A stretch of 64,000 nucleotides of DNA from Alteromonadaceae bacterium 2753L.S.0a.02 (lineage in GTDB: Bacteria; Pseudomonadota; Gammaproteobacteria; Pseudomonadales; Cellvibrionaceae). Position numbers and translations under genes: made by a program. The stretch lies in the NCBI GenBank assembly GCA_007827375.1, contig VISH01000002.1, forward strand, positions 3,807,001 to 3,871,000, in the 5' to 3' direction. Below the pieces are notes generated by a model. The model searched no databases, was not told the DNA's origin, and worked only from the letters and a program-made list of their open reading frames with translations. Numbering within the stretch: the first letter of the stretch is position 1; the number at the start of each line of letters is the position of its first letter. Shown here one piece after another: positions 19,727 to 27,917 of the stretch.

Positions 19727-20064
19727 GATTCATCCCCCAGCAAACCCTGCCAGGGATCATCTGAAAGGCTTTTCTGGGCATCTTGTTTTGCGGGCTTGTT
19801 CGCCGGGTGCTCAAGTCCCTCGCCAGGCTCGAGACTTCCCGGCTCAAGCAGTGCCATAACCGCGCCCAGCTTTTCCTTTGGTATCAGCATAAGTTCGCTG
19901 TTCAAGCCCTTGGCGATCAGTTCCAAGGTGTCCAACCGAGGGTTTCCCTTGGATTCCAGGCGCTGATACTGCTGGCGAGAAACGCCGACACGCAACATCA
20001 TGTCGCTCTGCTTGAGACCGAGAGTCAGTCGTCGCTGTTTTACTTGATGGAGTATTGAAGTCAT
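19723..20064 (-). CDS. hipB: HipB-like XRE antitoxin/repressor
   Basis: About 113 residues from the ATG beginning MTSILHQVKQRR; longer upstream frames would overlap the operator. The helix-turn-helix spans about residues 10-60 (LGLKQSDMMLRVGVSRQQYQRLE), typical of the Cro/CI family. The C-terminal tail is hydrophilic and probably disordered (LEPGEGLEHPANKPAKQDAQ), a common antitoxin feature. The stop overlaps the ATG of a hipA fragment. Inverted repeats directly upstream of the start suggest it represses itself. With its toxin broken it may persist only as a repressor. Confidence 0.8.
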   Translation of the reverse strand: MTSILHQVKQRRLTLGLKQSDMMLRVGVSRQQYQRLESKGNPRLDTLELIAKGLNSELMLIPKEKLGAVMALLEPGSLEPGEGLEHPANKPAKQDAQKSLSDDPWQGLLGDES

Positions 20065-20070
20065 TGTGGT

Positions 20071-20147
20071 AAACACATAGCTTGCTTTTGTGGTCATAAG
20101 CAACATATTAGTTGCCCAAGCCTTTAAAAGCAATCTATGTGTTGCTT
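20071..20147. promoter_or_regulatory. Probable HipB operator/promoter region
   Basis: Several inverted repeats lie just before the hipB start: AACACATAG at 20072-20080 pairs with CTATGTGTT at 20135-20143; GCAAC at 20100-20104 pairs with GTTGC at 20111-20115; AAGCAA at 20128-20133 pairs with TTGCTT at 20142-20147. The AGCAA core recurs through the region. This is the expected place for autoregulation of a hipBA-type operon. Confidence 0.5.
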
Positions 20148-20302
20148 AGACAGGATTTACCACGCCAGAAATGGAAAAAGCAGTTCAAATATTGCTTTTC
20201 TGGTTGTTAAGCTCTCTTTGTGTAAGCACCAATTTACAGACAATTTCAGACTATCCGGCGACCTTTTAGCATGAGGTCAATTAAATAGTTGCCACGGGCT
20301 CC

Positions 20303-21793
20303 CTACTCTCGCGCCCACTTGCTATCGGCCATATCCAGAACATCTTCGGCATAAGCCCGCGCCTCGCCTCGGGTTTTTAAGGCTTTAAATTCGTCAATCA
20401 ATTTCGAACGTTCTTGTGGCGAGCCGTCAGACATCTCGATTTTTGTCTTCAGTAAAATAAACATAAAGCCAACAAGATTACCGGAACTTGGCAGTGGCTC
20501 TTCGTCGAGTTTGGCCAGCGCTTCCTGGCTTAAAGTGTTGTCGATAGTCTGCTTAATTGGGCTGTCGAGTTTCTTAGGGCAATCCTTGCGGGGCTCCGAT
20601 AACGTAAGCAAAGGGCTTAGCTCATTGGCTTTTAAATCTCGCTTGGTGAGATGCCCGATATCGAACACCTTGCGTAATGTCGCAATAACAGAGGTGTGAT
20701 CGAATGTTGTATGGCTCACAGTCCCCTTTTTGATATAAGGAGAAATGACGATAGCAGGCACCCTTACTCCGTATCGGTCGAATTTAAAACCAAATTGGTT
20801 ATAGTCCTTACTCATGGTTTTATCGCCAGGCTCTGTTGCCGGTGGTGGCGCCACCGAATCATAAAATCCGCCATGCTCGTCGTAAGTTATAAGCAATAGA
20901 CTTTCTTCCCATAGGCTGGAATTGCGTATGGCTTCATAAACCTTTTCAATCAAAGCTTCGCCGCCATGCGTACCATCCATCGGATGTTGTGAAGATCCCT
21001 CCTTATAGGTTCCTCGCGTTATATCGCCGTAATTGGGTTCGATAAAGGTGTAATCGGCCTTGTATGTGTTATTTTTCAGGCGCTTAATAAGACTGTCGAG
21101 CCACTGTATTCTGGAGTGACTGATATTACGAATTGAGCAAGCCTGCGCGACGGAACCCGCTCGGTGTTTACCATTGTCGATATAAATATTCCAGCTTTTA
21201 CCTTTACTGTTTAATCGATCAAATATAGAACCATTTTCATAAGCAAAGCCTTCGATAGTTTCCCACCACGCCATTTGCTCCGTGGTCGGGCTGTGATCCA
21301 GCCCAGCAGAGGAGCCGCCATGAACAAAAAAACGATTGGGCCAGGTAGGCCCAGGAAGCGAAGAATACCAGTGGTCGCAAACAGCAAACTCAGTGGCCAG
21401 TTGATAGGTTGGAGTTAAGTCTTTCTCGGTGTCAAAATTCAACATAATGTCTCCAATTTGACCATAGTGAGGCAGACCAGTATCTTCCGATGTTGACGTA
21501 GCATAATTGTAGGCAAAGCCCGAATTATTAATCTTTGGGTATACGCCATGTGAAACCGAGCTGCCTTTGCCACAGAGCTGCTCTACTACATCTTCAAATT
21601 CATGCCCAGGGTCGGTCGGCATATTCATCGGCGCACCCGAACCCACATGAAATTGCGCTCCGCGATATAAATTGTAATCGGTATCTTTTGCTACCCGCAG
21701 CCCGGGAATTTTTGAACCCGCAAAAATATTGTCGAAAGAGTGATTTTCAAGCATTAAAACAAATACATGTTTTATTTTATCTGAAAGTTCCAT
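20303..21793 (-). CDS. Phosphoesterase of the phospholipase C family (PF04185)
   Basis: 496 residues. Conserved family motifs are FVLMLENHSFDNIFAG near residue 11, PGPTWPNRFFVHGG around 150, the TFIEPNYG segment, and LLITYDEHGGFYDSVAPP around 310, followed by GVRVPAIVISP. These are metal-binding and catalytic segments of the alkaline-phosphatase-like fold used by bacterial non-haemolytic phospholipases C and acid phosphatases. No signal peptide is present: the protein begins MELSDKIKHVFVLM and the hydrophobic stretch is part of the core strand. It may therefore act in the cytoplasm, which is unusual for the exported phospholipases. No operon partner is evident. Confidence 0.85.
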   Translation of the reverse strand: MELSDKIKHVFVLMLENHSFDNIFAGSKIPGLRVAKDTDYNLYRGAQFHVGSGAPMNMPTDPGHEFEDVVEQLCGKGSSVSHGVYPKINNSGFAYNYATSTSEDTGLPHYGQIGDIMLNFDTEKDLTPTYQLATEFAVCDHWYSSLPGPTWPNRFFVHGGSSAGLDHSPTTEQMAWWETIEGFAYENGSIFDRLNSKGKSWNIYIDNGKHRAGSVAQACSIRNISHSRIQWLDSLIKRLKNNTYKADYTFIEPNYGDITRGTYKEGSSQHPMDGTHGGEALIEKVYEAIRNSSLWEESLLLITYDEHGGFYDSVAPPPATEPGDKTMSKDYNQFGFKFDRYGVRVPAIVISPYIKKGTVSHTTFDHTSVIATLRKVFDIGHLTKRDLKANELSPLLTLSEPRKDCPKKLDSPIKQTIDNTLSQEALAKLDEEPLPSSGNLVGFMFILLKTKIEMSDGSPQERSKLIDEFKALKTRGEARAYAEDVLDMADSKWARE

Positions 21794-21978
21794 AAGCCAT
21801 CGTCCCTAGTTTTATGAGTTCAAATTTTGTTGATTCGTTCGAAGCGACTAAATCTAATAGCTTAACCTAAGGGAATAACACCTCATAACACTAAACCGTA
21901 TCTAACACAGCGCGGCGTGTACAATAGGCGAAGTCGACGCACGAAAAGAAGCCCTACCTTTGTTGCAATTGGTATGCT

Positions 21979-22413
21979 TTATTGGGCCGGGTTTCTTTTA
22001 ACATTCGCCAGCCACATAAATGCAAAAAACCCCACAGCAGAACCTATACCGAACCCCAAAATTGGCAACGACACCCCAAAAGGCTGCCAGGACGGCGCCC
22101 CTAAAATTTCAATAGCTTCCTTAGCCAACTGACCATTTGACGATTGCTTAACAATAATGCCTATCAACCCATTTGCTTGATTGGATAAATGATAAAAAGA
22201 AACAAAGCTAATAATATAAAAAGATAACAGTGCGCCACCAATTAACTTTGATGAGGCGCTTAAACCGAACCTTCTTTTACCAACATCTCTTAAAGGAAAC
22301 GCTGCAGCAAAGCCAAGCGAACCAAACAATACGGTTAAAAACATATTGAAAACAGTGCTTGCTTGATTTCCATACGCATCAGCAGCGGATAAATAAAAAT
22401 TTAACGGTTCCAT
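21979..22413 (-). CDS. Small membrane protein, unknown function
   Basis: 144 residues with about three membrane helices: near 22-40 (MFLTVLFGSLGFAAAF), 58-76 (LIGGALLSFYIISFVSFY) and 113-137 (LPILGFGIGSAVGFFAFMWL). The family is not recognised. It lies between two hypothetical regions with no clear operon partner, and it is weakly similar in style to the tiny membrane proteins that follow. Confidence 0.6.
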   Translation of the reverse strand: MEPLNFYLSAADAYGNQASTVFNMFLTVLFGSLGFAAAFPLRDVGKRRFGLSASSKLIGGALLSFYIISFVSFYHLSNQANGLIGIIVKQSSNGQLAKEAIEILGAPSWQPFGVSLPILGFGIGSAVGFFAFMWLANVKRNPAQ

Positions 22414-22515
22414 ATTTATAACCTGTGGTGTTCGTAAGCTTAGAAATCCCCTGATAAAATTACGCTTTGATTTGGGTGCATTTGTAGCAACTGTGCGTTT
22501 TTATATCAACAAGGA

Positions 22516-22725
22516 TTATTTTTGAATGGGATTTTCTGAAGAATGCTTCTTACCAACCTGCGCTACTAAAGATGCGAGATCGTGAACCTCACCCATTGAT
22601 AACTCCCTACCTACATGTGAATGATAATACCGTTCGGCAAGAACGTGGGCTTTTGATAGATCACTATGTGATTCTATAACAGCACGAGAAGCACAGTTAT
22701 AACGAACATCTGACAATTGACTCAT
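22516..22725 (-). CDS. Small hypothetical protein (69 aa)
   Basis: 69 residues, hydrophilic and helical, containing SKAHVLAERYYHSHVGRELS. An AAGGA ribosome site lies 8 bases before the ATG. It begins 11 bases after the stop of a 36-residue membrane peptide, so the two are probably co-transcribed. The function is unknown. Confidence 0.6.
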   Translation of the reverse strand: MSQLSDVRYNCASRAVIESHSDLSKAHVLAERYYHSHVGRELSMGEVHDLASLVAQVGKKHSSENPIQK

Positions 22726-22736
22726 AGCCGATATCC

Positions 22737-22847
22737 TTACTTGGCAACGCTGTTAACTGCGCTTTTAATGATTTCGGGGAAGAGCAAGCAACCAATAACA
22801 ACAAAGAGGATAGCCCCAATTATTCCAAAAATAAATTTGTTACTCAT
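22737..22847 (-). CDS. 36-residue single-span membrane peptide
   Basis: The frame reads MSNKFIFGIIGAILFVVIGC followed by LLFPEIIKSAVNSVAK. It is one hydrophobic helix with a short charged N-terminus and an amphipathic tail. AGGGTGA precedes the ATG at a usable distance. It sits 11 bases upstream of the 69-residue gene on the same strand. Such peptides may be membrane regulators or type I toxin-like products; no evidence decides between these. Confidence 0.5.
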   Translation of the reverse strand: MSNKFIFGIIGAILFVVIGCLLFPEIIKSAVNSVAK

Positions 22848-22871
22848 AATTCAATCACCCTACTAGGGCGC

Positions 22872-22909
22872 ACAAATGTCCATTTTCGGCAATAAGCGGA
22901 CGTCCGGTT
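22872..22909 (-). repeat. Dispersed GTCCGCTT intergenic repeat, copy 1
   Basis: On the minus strand this reads GGACGTCCGCTTATTGCCGA followed by AAATGGACATTT. It matches copies at 26170-26208 and 32795-32828. It lies between the 36-residue membrane gene and the DUF2130 gene. Confidence 0.5.
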
Positions 22910-22926
22910 TTTCCTAAAAAGCACTT

Positions 22927-24333
22927 TTAATTGTCAGGCGTATCGATGTTTTTGAGTTCCTCAAATTTGGCCGCCATCGTCGGATTCCCGCGCGTTAACC
23001 GTTTGACGGTGAGATCCTCGGCCTTGTTGTTCGCGAGCCGCAAATTGTTGGCGGATTTGTGTAACGCATCCTTGGTCTTTTCCAGATCTTTAATAGCCTC
23101 GTCGATGCGTTTGACGGCCTCGTCGAAGCCGTCTGAAGCAAGACGCCAGTTTCGCCCAAATGCCGTTTTGAAGTCGTCAAGTTGAGTCTCGAAGCTCGTG
23201 ATGTCAATATTCTGCGCCTTTACTAAGGCCAGTTCCGATTTGTATTGCAGCGATTTCAGCGCAGCATTGTGCAGGAGTGTTATGATCGGTATAAAGAACT
23301 GAGGTCGAATCACGTACATCTTCGAATAGCGGTGAAATACATCCACGATACCGGCGTTGTAGAGCTCATTATCGGGCTCCAGCAACGATACGAGTACCGC
23401 ATACTCACAGCCTTTCTCAATCCGATCCTTGTCGAGCTCCTTGAAGAAGTCCTCATTTTTCTTTTTGGTCGCAGTTTCGTCACCCTCGTTTTTCATTTCG
23501 AACATGATTGAAAGGATTTCTGTACCTGATGCATCAAGGTCACGGAAGATGTAATCACCCTTACTGCCACTGCGCGCATCGTTGTCTTTCTCAAAGTAAG
23601 CATTCGGAAATGCAGTGGCGCGGAGACGATTAAATTCGATCTCGCAATGCTGCTCAAGCGTTTCTCCAATCATCTTGGTCGACAGGCGCGCCTTCATGTC
23701 GCGCAGGCGCTCTATAGCATCATCACGATCCTTGATTTGCGTCTCGTACTTATCTTTAAGCGCCGTCTCGGCGAGCTGCTTTTCCAGTGATGCGCGATTC
23801 AATTCATTTTTAAATTCATCGCGTTCTTTTTCAACCACACTCAGCGCTTGCGAAACCGCAAGCTTCTGTGCTACCTCACTATTAGCCAGCCTGGCTTGTA
23901 GATCCTGTATTTCAGAATCCTTATTTGCGGCGGCCTTCTGAAGTTCATTCAGGAGTCTTGCTTCAGCCAATTGAGCCGCTGCTTCCTTTTCCTGCTTTGA
24001 CTTCTCCAACGCATTTACAAGCGCATCGCGGTCCTTTTCAACGCCGCTAAGCGCTTCGCTTACCGCAAGTTTTTGCGCAACTTCACTAGCATTTAACTTG
24101 CTCTTAAGGTCCTGTATTTCAGAATTCTTGACCGATGCCGCTTTCTCTAACTCGCGTGTTATCCTGGCTTCGGCCAGTTCAACCGCATTGCGCTTGTCTT
24201 GTTCAGCCAACTCCAAGCGTTCATTTAATTGCCTCTCGAAGTCACTATCGCGAACCTGTTTGAGAATGTCCGCATATCCAGCCTCATCGATCTTAAAAGC
24301 TTTCCCACAGTGGGGACAGATGATTTCATGCAT
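22927..24333 (-). CDS. DUF2130-family coiled-coil protein
   Basis: 468 residues from the ATG with AGGTGG upstream; the frame extends 18 codons further but without a ribosome site. The N-terminus MHEIICPHCGKAF is a zinc-ribbon-like start. Residues about 20-225 form a long coiled coil with an internal duplication: EIQDLKSKLNASEVAQKLAV and, about 75 residues later, EIQDLQARLANSEVAQKLAV. The C-terminal domain (about 235-420) carries GSKGDYIFRD and IMFEMKNEGDETATKKKNEDF, whose FEMKNE core resembles a restriction-nuclease-like acid/Lys arrangement. DUF2130 is the family I recognise, with no assigned function. It stands alone beside defence-type genes. Confidence 0.75.
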   Translation of the reverse strand: MHEIICPHCGKAFKIDEAGYADILKQVRDSDFERQLNERLELAEQDKRNAVELAEARITRELEKAASVKNSEIQDLKSKLNASEVAQKLAVSEALSGVEKDRDALVNALEKSKQEKEAAAQLAEARLLNELQKAAANKDSEIQDLQARLANSEVAQKLAVSQALSVVEKERDEFKNELNRASLEKQLAETALKDKYETQIKDRDDAIERLRDMKARLSTKMIGETLEQHCEIEFNRLRATAFPNAYFEKDNDARSGSKGDYIFRDLDASGTEILSIMFEMKNEGDETATKKKNEDFFKELDKDRIEKGCEYAVLVSLLEPDNELYNAGIVDVFHRYSKMYVIRPQFFIPIITLLHNAALKSLQYKSELALVKAQNIDITSFETQLDDFKTAFGRNWRLASDGFDEAVKRIDEAIKDLEKTKDALHKSANNLRLANNKAEDLTVKRLTRGNPTMAAKFEELKNIDTPDN

Positions 24334-24674
24334 GGTTATTCCACCTTTGTTACTATTCTTCGCACTACGGCTTGCTGGCGAGCCCAATCGCTTTCGCAGC
24401 GCATTTTCGGCGTGGAGTTGCTTTCTTCACGTAGCAGCCACAAAGGTGAAACGATTTCCCAGCAACCCGCCAATTAAAAACCAGAAACCAACCATAGAGT
24501 GCGACATTTCGCACACTCTTAATGGCAGATATCGTTCAATAGATACTTCAAAGGTGTTAAGTATCATACACTTAGGCTTAAAGATACTGTTGCCAGTAAA
24601 TGATGAGCATCCTTATCTACGAAACGAGTTAAGTGTCAATAACCAACCAAAATGTGACGAGGAGGAGCTTGGAG
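24334..24674. other. Intergenic region between divergent genes
   Basis: No gene. It must contain promoters for the DUF2130 gene (minus) and the AHH toxin pair (plus). A perfect small inverted repeat, GTGCGA at 24499-24504 and TCGCAC at 24509-24514, could be an operator. Nothing else was recognised. Confidence 0.4.
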
Positions 24675-25415
24675 ATGTACATGGAGTATCAACACGGAGT
24701 TAGGATAACAAAGTACGCGCACGAGCTACCCTGCCTTGAAGCCATATTTAAGGAATACGAAGATAACCTAAGTAAGCAGCGCAATCTGATTAATAATGCA
24801 CCAACCCCAGAGTTGGAAAAAACAAGTTCCACCTACAAAACAAGGAAAAAATTGCAGGACGAGGCGCTTGAGCATTTGGAAAAAGAACGAATGTCACTTG
24901 AATCCATGGCTGACGTCCAAGCACAACTGATCACCTACAGGGCTGCAGGCGAAAAGATATTTAGCGAGAACCAAGCAGAATCTGAGGCCGCATTACGCAA
25001 AATGTCCACCGAAAAGCACCACCCGGCTTCCGCACTCGAGAAATATATGCGTGCAGAAGGTGTACCCAAACCCAGCCCGTATCACACCGCTCACCACATT
25101 GTCCCAGGTAAAGGAAAAGAAGCCGTGCTGACGGCAAGGACAAGGCTTCATATTCACCGTAACGGAATCAGAATAAATGATCCTGCCAACGGAGTTTATC
25201 TGGTCAGGAAAGACGACCATACCCCCCATTGGTCGATGCCGGACTCGAAAGGACATCTCAGATATCACACCAAAGAATACGAACGATATCTGGCAGCGCG
25301 TATTACGCGTCTTCAAGGAATGGATGCGTTAAAGACTCAGCTTCAAGTAATTGGTAGACTGCTGCAACAACATGAACCCAAATATGCCATTCAGCAAGTA
25401 AGGAACGCAAGATGA
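24675..25415 (+). CDS. AHH-family nuclease toxin, short form
   Basis: 246 residues from the ATG that has GGAGG 8 bases upstream; a GTG 42 bases earlier has no ribosome site. The N-terminal half is helical and charged. The nuclease domain starts near 134: PYHTAHHIVPGKG gives the A139-H140-H141 motif, followed by RLHIHRNGIRINDPANGVYL and YHTKEYERYL. This order is typical of the A-HH branch of HNH/ENDO VII nucleases used as polymorphic toxins. There is no PAAR, VgrG, RHS, CDI or signal sequence, so the delivery route is not visible. The stop overlaps the next gene (ATGA), which is expected for a toxin and immunity pair. Confidence 0.8.
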   Translation: MYMEYQHGVRITKYAHELPCLEAIFKEYEDNLSKQRNLINNAPTPELEKTSSTYKTRKKLQDEALEHLEKERMSLESMADVQAQLITYRAAGEKIFSENQAESEAALRKMSTEKHHPASALEKYMRAEGVPKPSPYHTAHHIVPGKGKEAVLTARTRLHIHRNGIRINDPANGVYLVRKDDHTPHWSMPDSKGHLRYHTKEYERYLAARITRLQGMDALKTQLQVIGRLLQQHEPKYAIQQVRNAR

Positions 25416-25975
25416 CTATCTATGCAGTTCGCAGCTGTCGATCGCCTTACTACCGGGAGCTGGACTTCGACGTTATGGATATCATCAATTCCAAGCCAAA
25501 AGACCTACATATGGATGATATCCTTGAAGCGGGCCAACGAAACACCGCCATGGCGGAATGGTGGACACGGCCAGATGTTGTGTTTCAACGTGGCAACGAA
25601 CCAATACCTGATATTTCAGTCTGGATCGACTCAACACTCCTTCTGTCTCCAAAAGCTTACCGATTTCTTTTCGATATGCTAAAAGATTACGGTGAGTTTC
25701 TCCCAATTCTGGTCGAGTCCGAAGAATATTTTCTGTTCAATTGTTTAACCTTCTGTGAGGAAGACCCAGCATACACCAATGGAGAGTACCAAGACGATCA
25801 GTTGATTGTGCTCACCCAGCTAAGATTCGCAGACTCTGCTGAAAAAAGCACGCTATTCAAATCGAGTATGGAGCAAGGGTTGACACCCTATTGCAATAAC
25901 TATTTTAAAGATGCCGTTGAAGCATTTGAGTTAAAAGGCCTATTTTTTGATGAGAATCTCATTGAGCAATACTGA
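25412..25975 (+). CDS. Probable immunity protein for the AHH nuclease
   Basis: 187 residues, acidic, with no membrane segment. The start overlaps the toxin stop by four bases. The N-terminus has PYYRELDFDVMDIINSKP and later VWIDSTLLLSPKAYRFLFD. This resembles the Imm43/DUF1629 group of immunity proteins that accompany AHH nucleases; that link is from memory of the family. Acidity and translational coupling both suit a protein that binds and blocks the basic nuclease. Confidence 0.65.
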   Translation: MTIYAVRSCRSPYYRELDFDVMDIINSKPKDLHMDDILEAGQRNTAMAEWWTRPDVVFQRGNEPIPDISVWIDSTLLLSPKAYRFLFDMLKDYGEFLPILVESEEYFLFNCLTFCEEDPAYTNGEYQDDQLIVLTQLRFADSAEKSTLFKSSMEQGLTPYCNNYFKDAVEAFELKGLFFDENLIEQY

Positions 25976-26169
25976 GATATCGTAGTGAATGCCTGCCCTA
26001 CGATTTTCCTCAAGGGTGTAATAATCTGATTAATGGATTTTCTGATATTGAACATAATCACACAGCCATTAAGGGCAAGAAACAAGCAATTAAGCACTTA
26101 CGGGCTTTGCCTTTCAAATAGAAGATATAGGATTAGCTATACAGTCTCCGATAATTTTTTCTGACACAA

Positions 26170-26208
26170 CCCAAAGTCCGGGTTCGGCCAAAAGCGGACA
26201 TTCGCATA
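26170..26208 (-). repeat. Dispersed GTCCGCTT intergenic repeat, copy 2
   Basis: On the minus strand: GCGAATGTCCGCTTTTGGCC followed by GAACCCGGACTTTGGG. It contains the paired segments GTCC and GGAC, so it can fold back on itself. It lies directly downstream of the last HNH gene of the Qat region. Confidence 0.55.
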
Positions 26209-26221
26209 TATTATTCAGTGT

Positions 26222-26995
26222 TCATTGAAGGCTACCCAATAAAAACCCATGAGGCCGGTCATTGATAAAAAAAGTGAGTGTTCGCCCACGTTCCTGATCG
26301 TTAATGCAGCGGGCAATGCTATAGCCTTGAACTTCAAGATCATCTGTAGGGAATGCATCTTCGATACTTACCACATATTCCACATCGTAAATTGATACCC
26401 TCAAACATGGTATGTTTGCGGCGTTCAACGAGTGGATGTGAAAAGGCTCATCATCGACCATCTTAATGCTTTTTTGCCCAAAGAATCGAAAGTCATTTGG
26501 TTTTGGACGACGAATATAATCCCTCATTGCGACAAACGGTGTAAGATCAACATCTGGCTTTTTATAAACCATCCATTCATAGGCGATTTTATGCAACGCT
26601 CGACTTACTTTTTGTAAATCACAATATGTATCTTCAAGCTCAAATACCAACTGTTTGTTTTCCGTGTCCAAGGCTGGAATTTTATTATCGTCTTTATAGC
26701 GAACAATACAATTACCACCTTTGACACCTTCAATAACAAGACCGCCAATTTCGAATTTGGGTGGTTTCTTCTTTTTGGTGTGGCGCAACAACATAGGGCG
26801 TATCACTGCGCTAAAACCATATTGAATTAATTCCTTGTCGATTTTAGAGAGATATTGATTACACTTGTCGCAGACTGTTCCTCTTGGCAAAGTAACAGTA
26901 CATCCAAAACTATGCGGAATGATATGTTCCACGCTACACTCGGTGGTAGTGTCATGACAGCAAAATATACAGTTCACGATAAGAGTTTCATCCAT
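26222..26995 (-). CDS. HNH-type endonuclease downstream of Qat
   Basis: 257 residues. The N-terminus shows an HNH_5-like zinc-finger nuclease: C9-x2-C12, then EHIIPHSFG at 23-31, then GTVCDKCNQYLSKID with C42 and C45. The order CxxC, EHIIP and CDKCN is characteristic of this HNH branch. The rest of the protein has no recognised domain, though it includes a basic KKKKPPKFEIG segment near 75. It follows a related gene after 56 bases, and both follow qatD on the same strand. A nuclease role in phage defence is plausible. Confidence 0.75.
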   Translation of the reverse strand: MDETLIVNCIFCCHDTTTECSVEHIIPHSFGCTVTLPRGTVCDKCNQYLSKIDKELIQYGFSAVIRPMLLRHTKKKKPPKFEIGGLVIEGVKGGNCIVRYKDDNKIPALDTENKQLVFELEDTYCDLQKVSRALHKIAYEWMVYKKPDVDLTPFVAMRDYIRRPKPNDFRFFGQKSIKMVDDEPFHIHSLNAANIPCLRVSIYDVEYVVSIEDAFPTDDLEVQGYSIARCINDQERGRTLTFFINDRPHGFLLGSLQ

Positions 26996-27051
26996 ACCAA
27001 GCGCTGATAGAATAGGATTAAGCGCAGCTCATAGCGAGCATAGATCGGTTT

Positions 27052-27804
27052 TTATCTCTCCCAACCATCGTGGTGAGGAGGGTTATTGCTTGTCGTTCCC
27101 GTTTTGGTGTAAATAATGGCCTTGTCATTTACATTGTCCCAATCTAATTCAACACGCTTTTCGAGATCAGTCGCTTTGAAAATAAGCCCTCTCGGCCTAT
27201 ACAAGCCAAACGCAGTTGGGTTATCTGGCTTTCCTAACAACAAATTAAATCCAACGCCAGCAATTTTATACTTGCATCCAAGAATCTCTTTGCTCTCAGG
27301 ATTAACCATTGTTTCAATATAAAATTCTCTCGACAGTATTTGAGGATCAGAGGACGAAGGTAAATACAGTCCCCACCCTTGAGGCCAAGCCCCGCCAACT
27401 AAAATTTCTTTCCAACTTTCAGGAACTGTGCCATTACCGACACCTGGGCCAGCAACAAGACCACTGATAACCTTCAATAGCCATCTTTCAACCACCCTCC
27501 CGTCAAAAAGGCTATCGTTTTGAACCAAGTTTGGTGCTTTGTCGATATTATCAAGTGTACGGACCAAATCTCCGGCAGCGGCATCCATTTCGCTCAGTGA
27601 TGAATTGTGTTTCTCACAGAGGGTTTTTGACTGAAGCGATGATATACCAATATTTTGAAATTTATCTTGTGGCTGCCAAGGTAACCCGCCAATAACCATT
27701 CCTCCATTTATGCTCAATGCTTGGAGAACAGTATCTGAAATGTAATGTTCACGTGATAACTTCCCATTGCACTCACCAAAGCCATGAAGCATACATTTTA
27801 TCAT
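27052..27804 (-). CDS. HNH-like protein directly downstream of qatD
   Basis: 250 residues. C4, C12 and REHYIS (E19-H20) followed by TLCEKHNSSLSEMD (C63, H66, N67) match the layout of the neighbouring HNH protein, but the second CxxC is replaced by CxxH. The middle carries GLPWQPQDKFQ and the C-terminus has YRPRGLIFKATD. It begins 113 bases after the qatD stop and is followed by the second HNH gene after 56 bases. It probably belongs to the same transcript as qat. The replaced ligand may mean a recognition rather than a catalytic role. Confidence 0.65.
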   Translation of the reverse strand: MIKCMLHGFGECNGKLSREHYISDTVLQALSINGGMVIGGLPWQPQDKFQNIGISSLQSKTLCEKHNSSLSEMDAAAGDLVRTLDNIDKAPNLVQNDSLFDGRVVERWLLKVISGLVAGPGVGNGTVPESWKEILVGGAWPQGWGLYLPSSSDPQILSREFYIETMVNPESKEILGCKYKIAGVGFNLLLGKPDNPTAFGLYRPRGLIFKATDLEKRVELDWDNVNDKAIIYTKTGTTSNNPPHHDGWER

Positions 27805-27917
27805 GTAGTCTATCCTTATATTTCAACCTCGCCAGCCCTTTAGTATTCTTAATATTGAAAATAAATTCTTCCAAAAGAGGACATTAAAAGGTTAGTGCTA
27901 GTTTTGATTAAATATAC

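Noticed and set aside
20303..21793. Reading the PF04185 protein as an exported haemolysin-type phospholipase
   Set aside because: It has no signal peptide or Tat motif; the hydrophobic start is a core strand of the fold.
26222..27804. Calling the two HNH genes a type II restriction system
   Set aside because: No methyltransferase is present and the CxxC/EHIIP layout fits the HNH_5 branch, not a known restriction enzyme.
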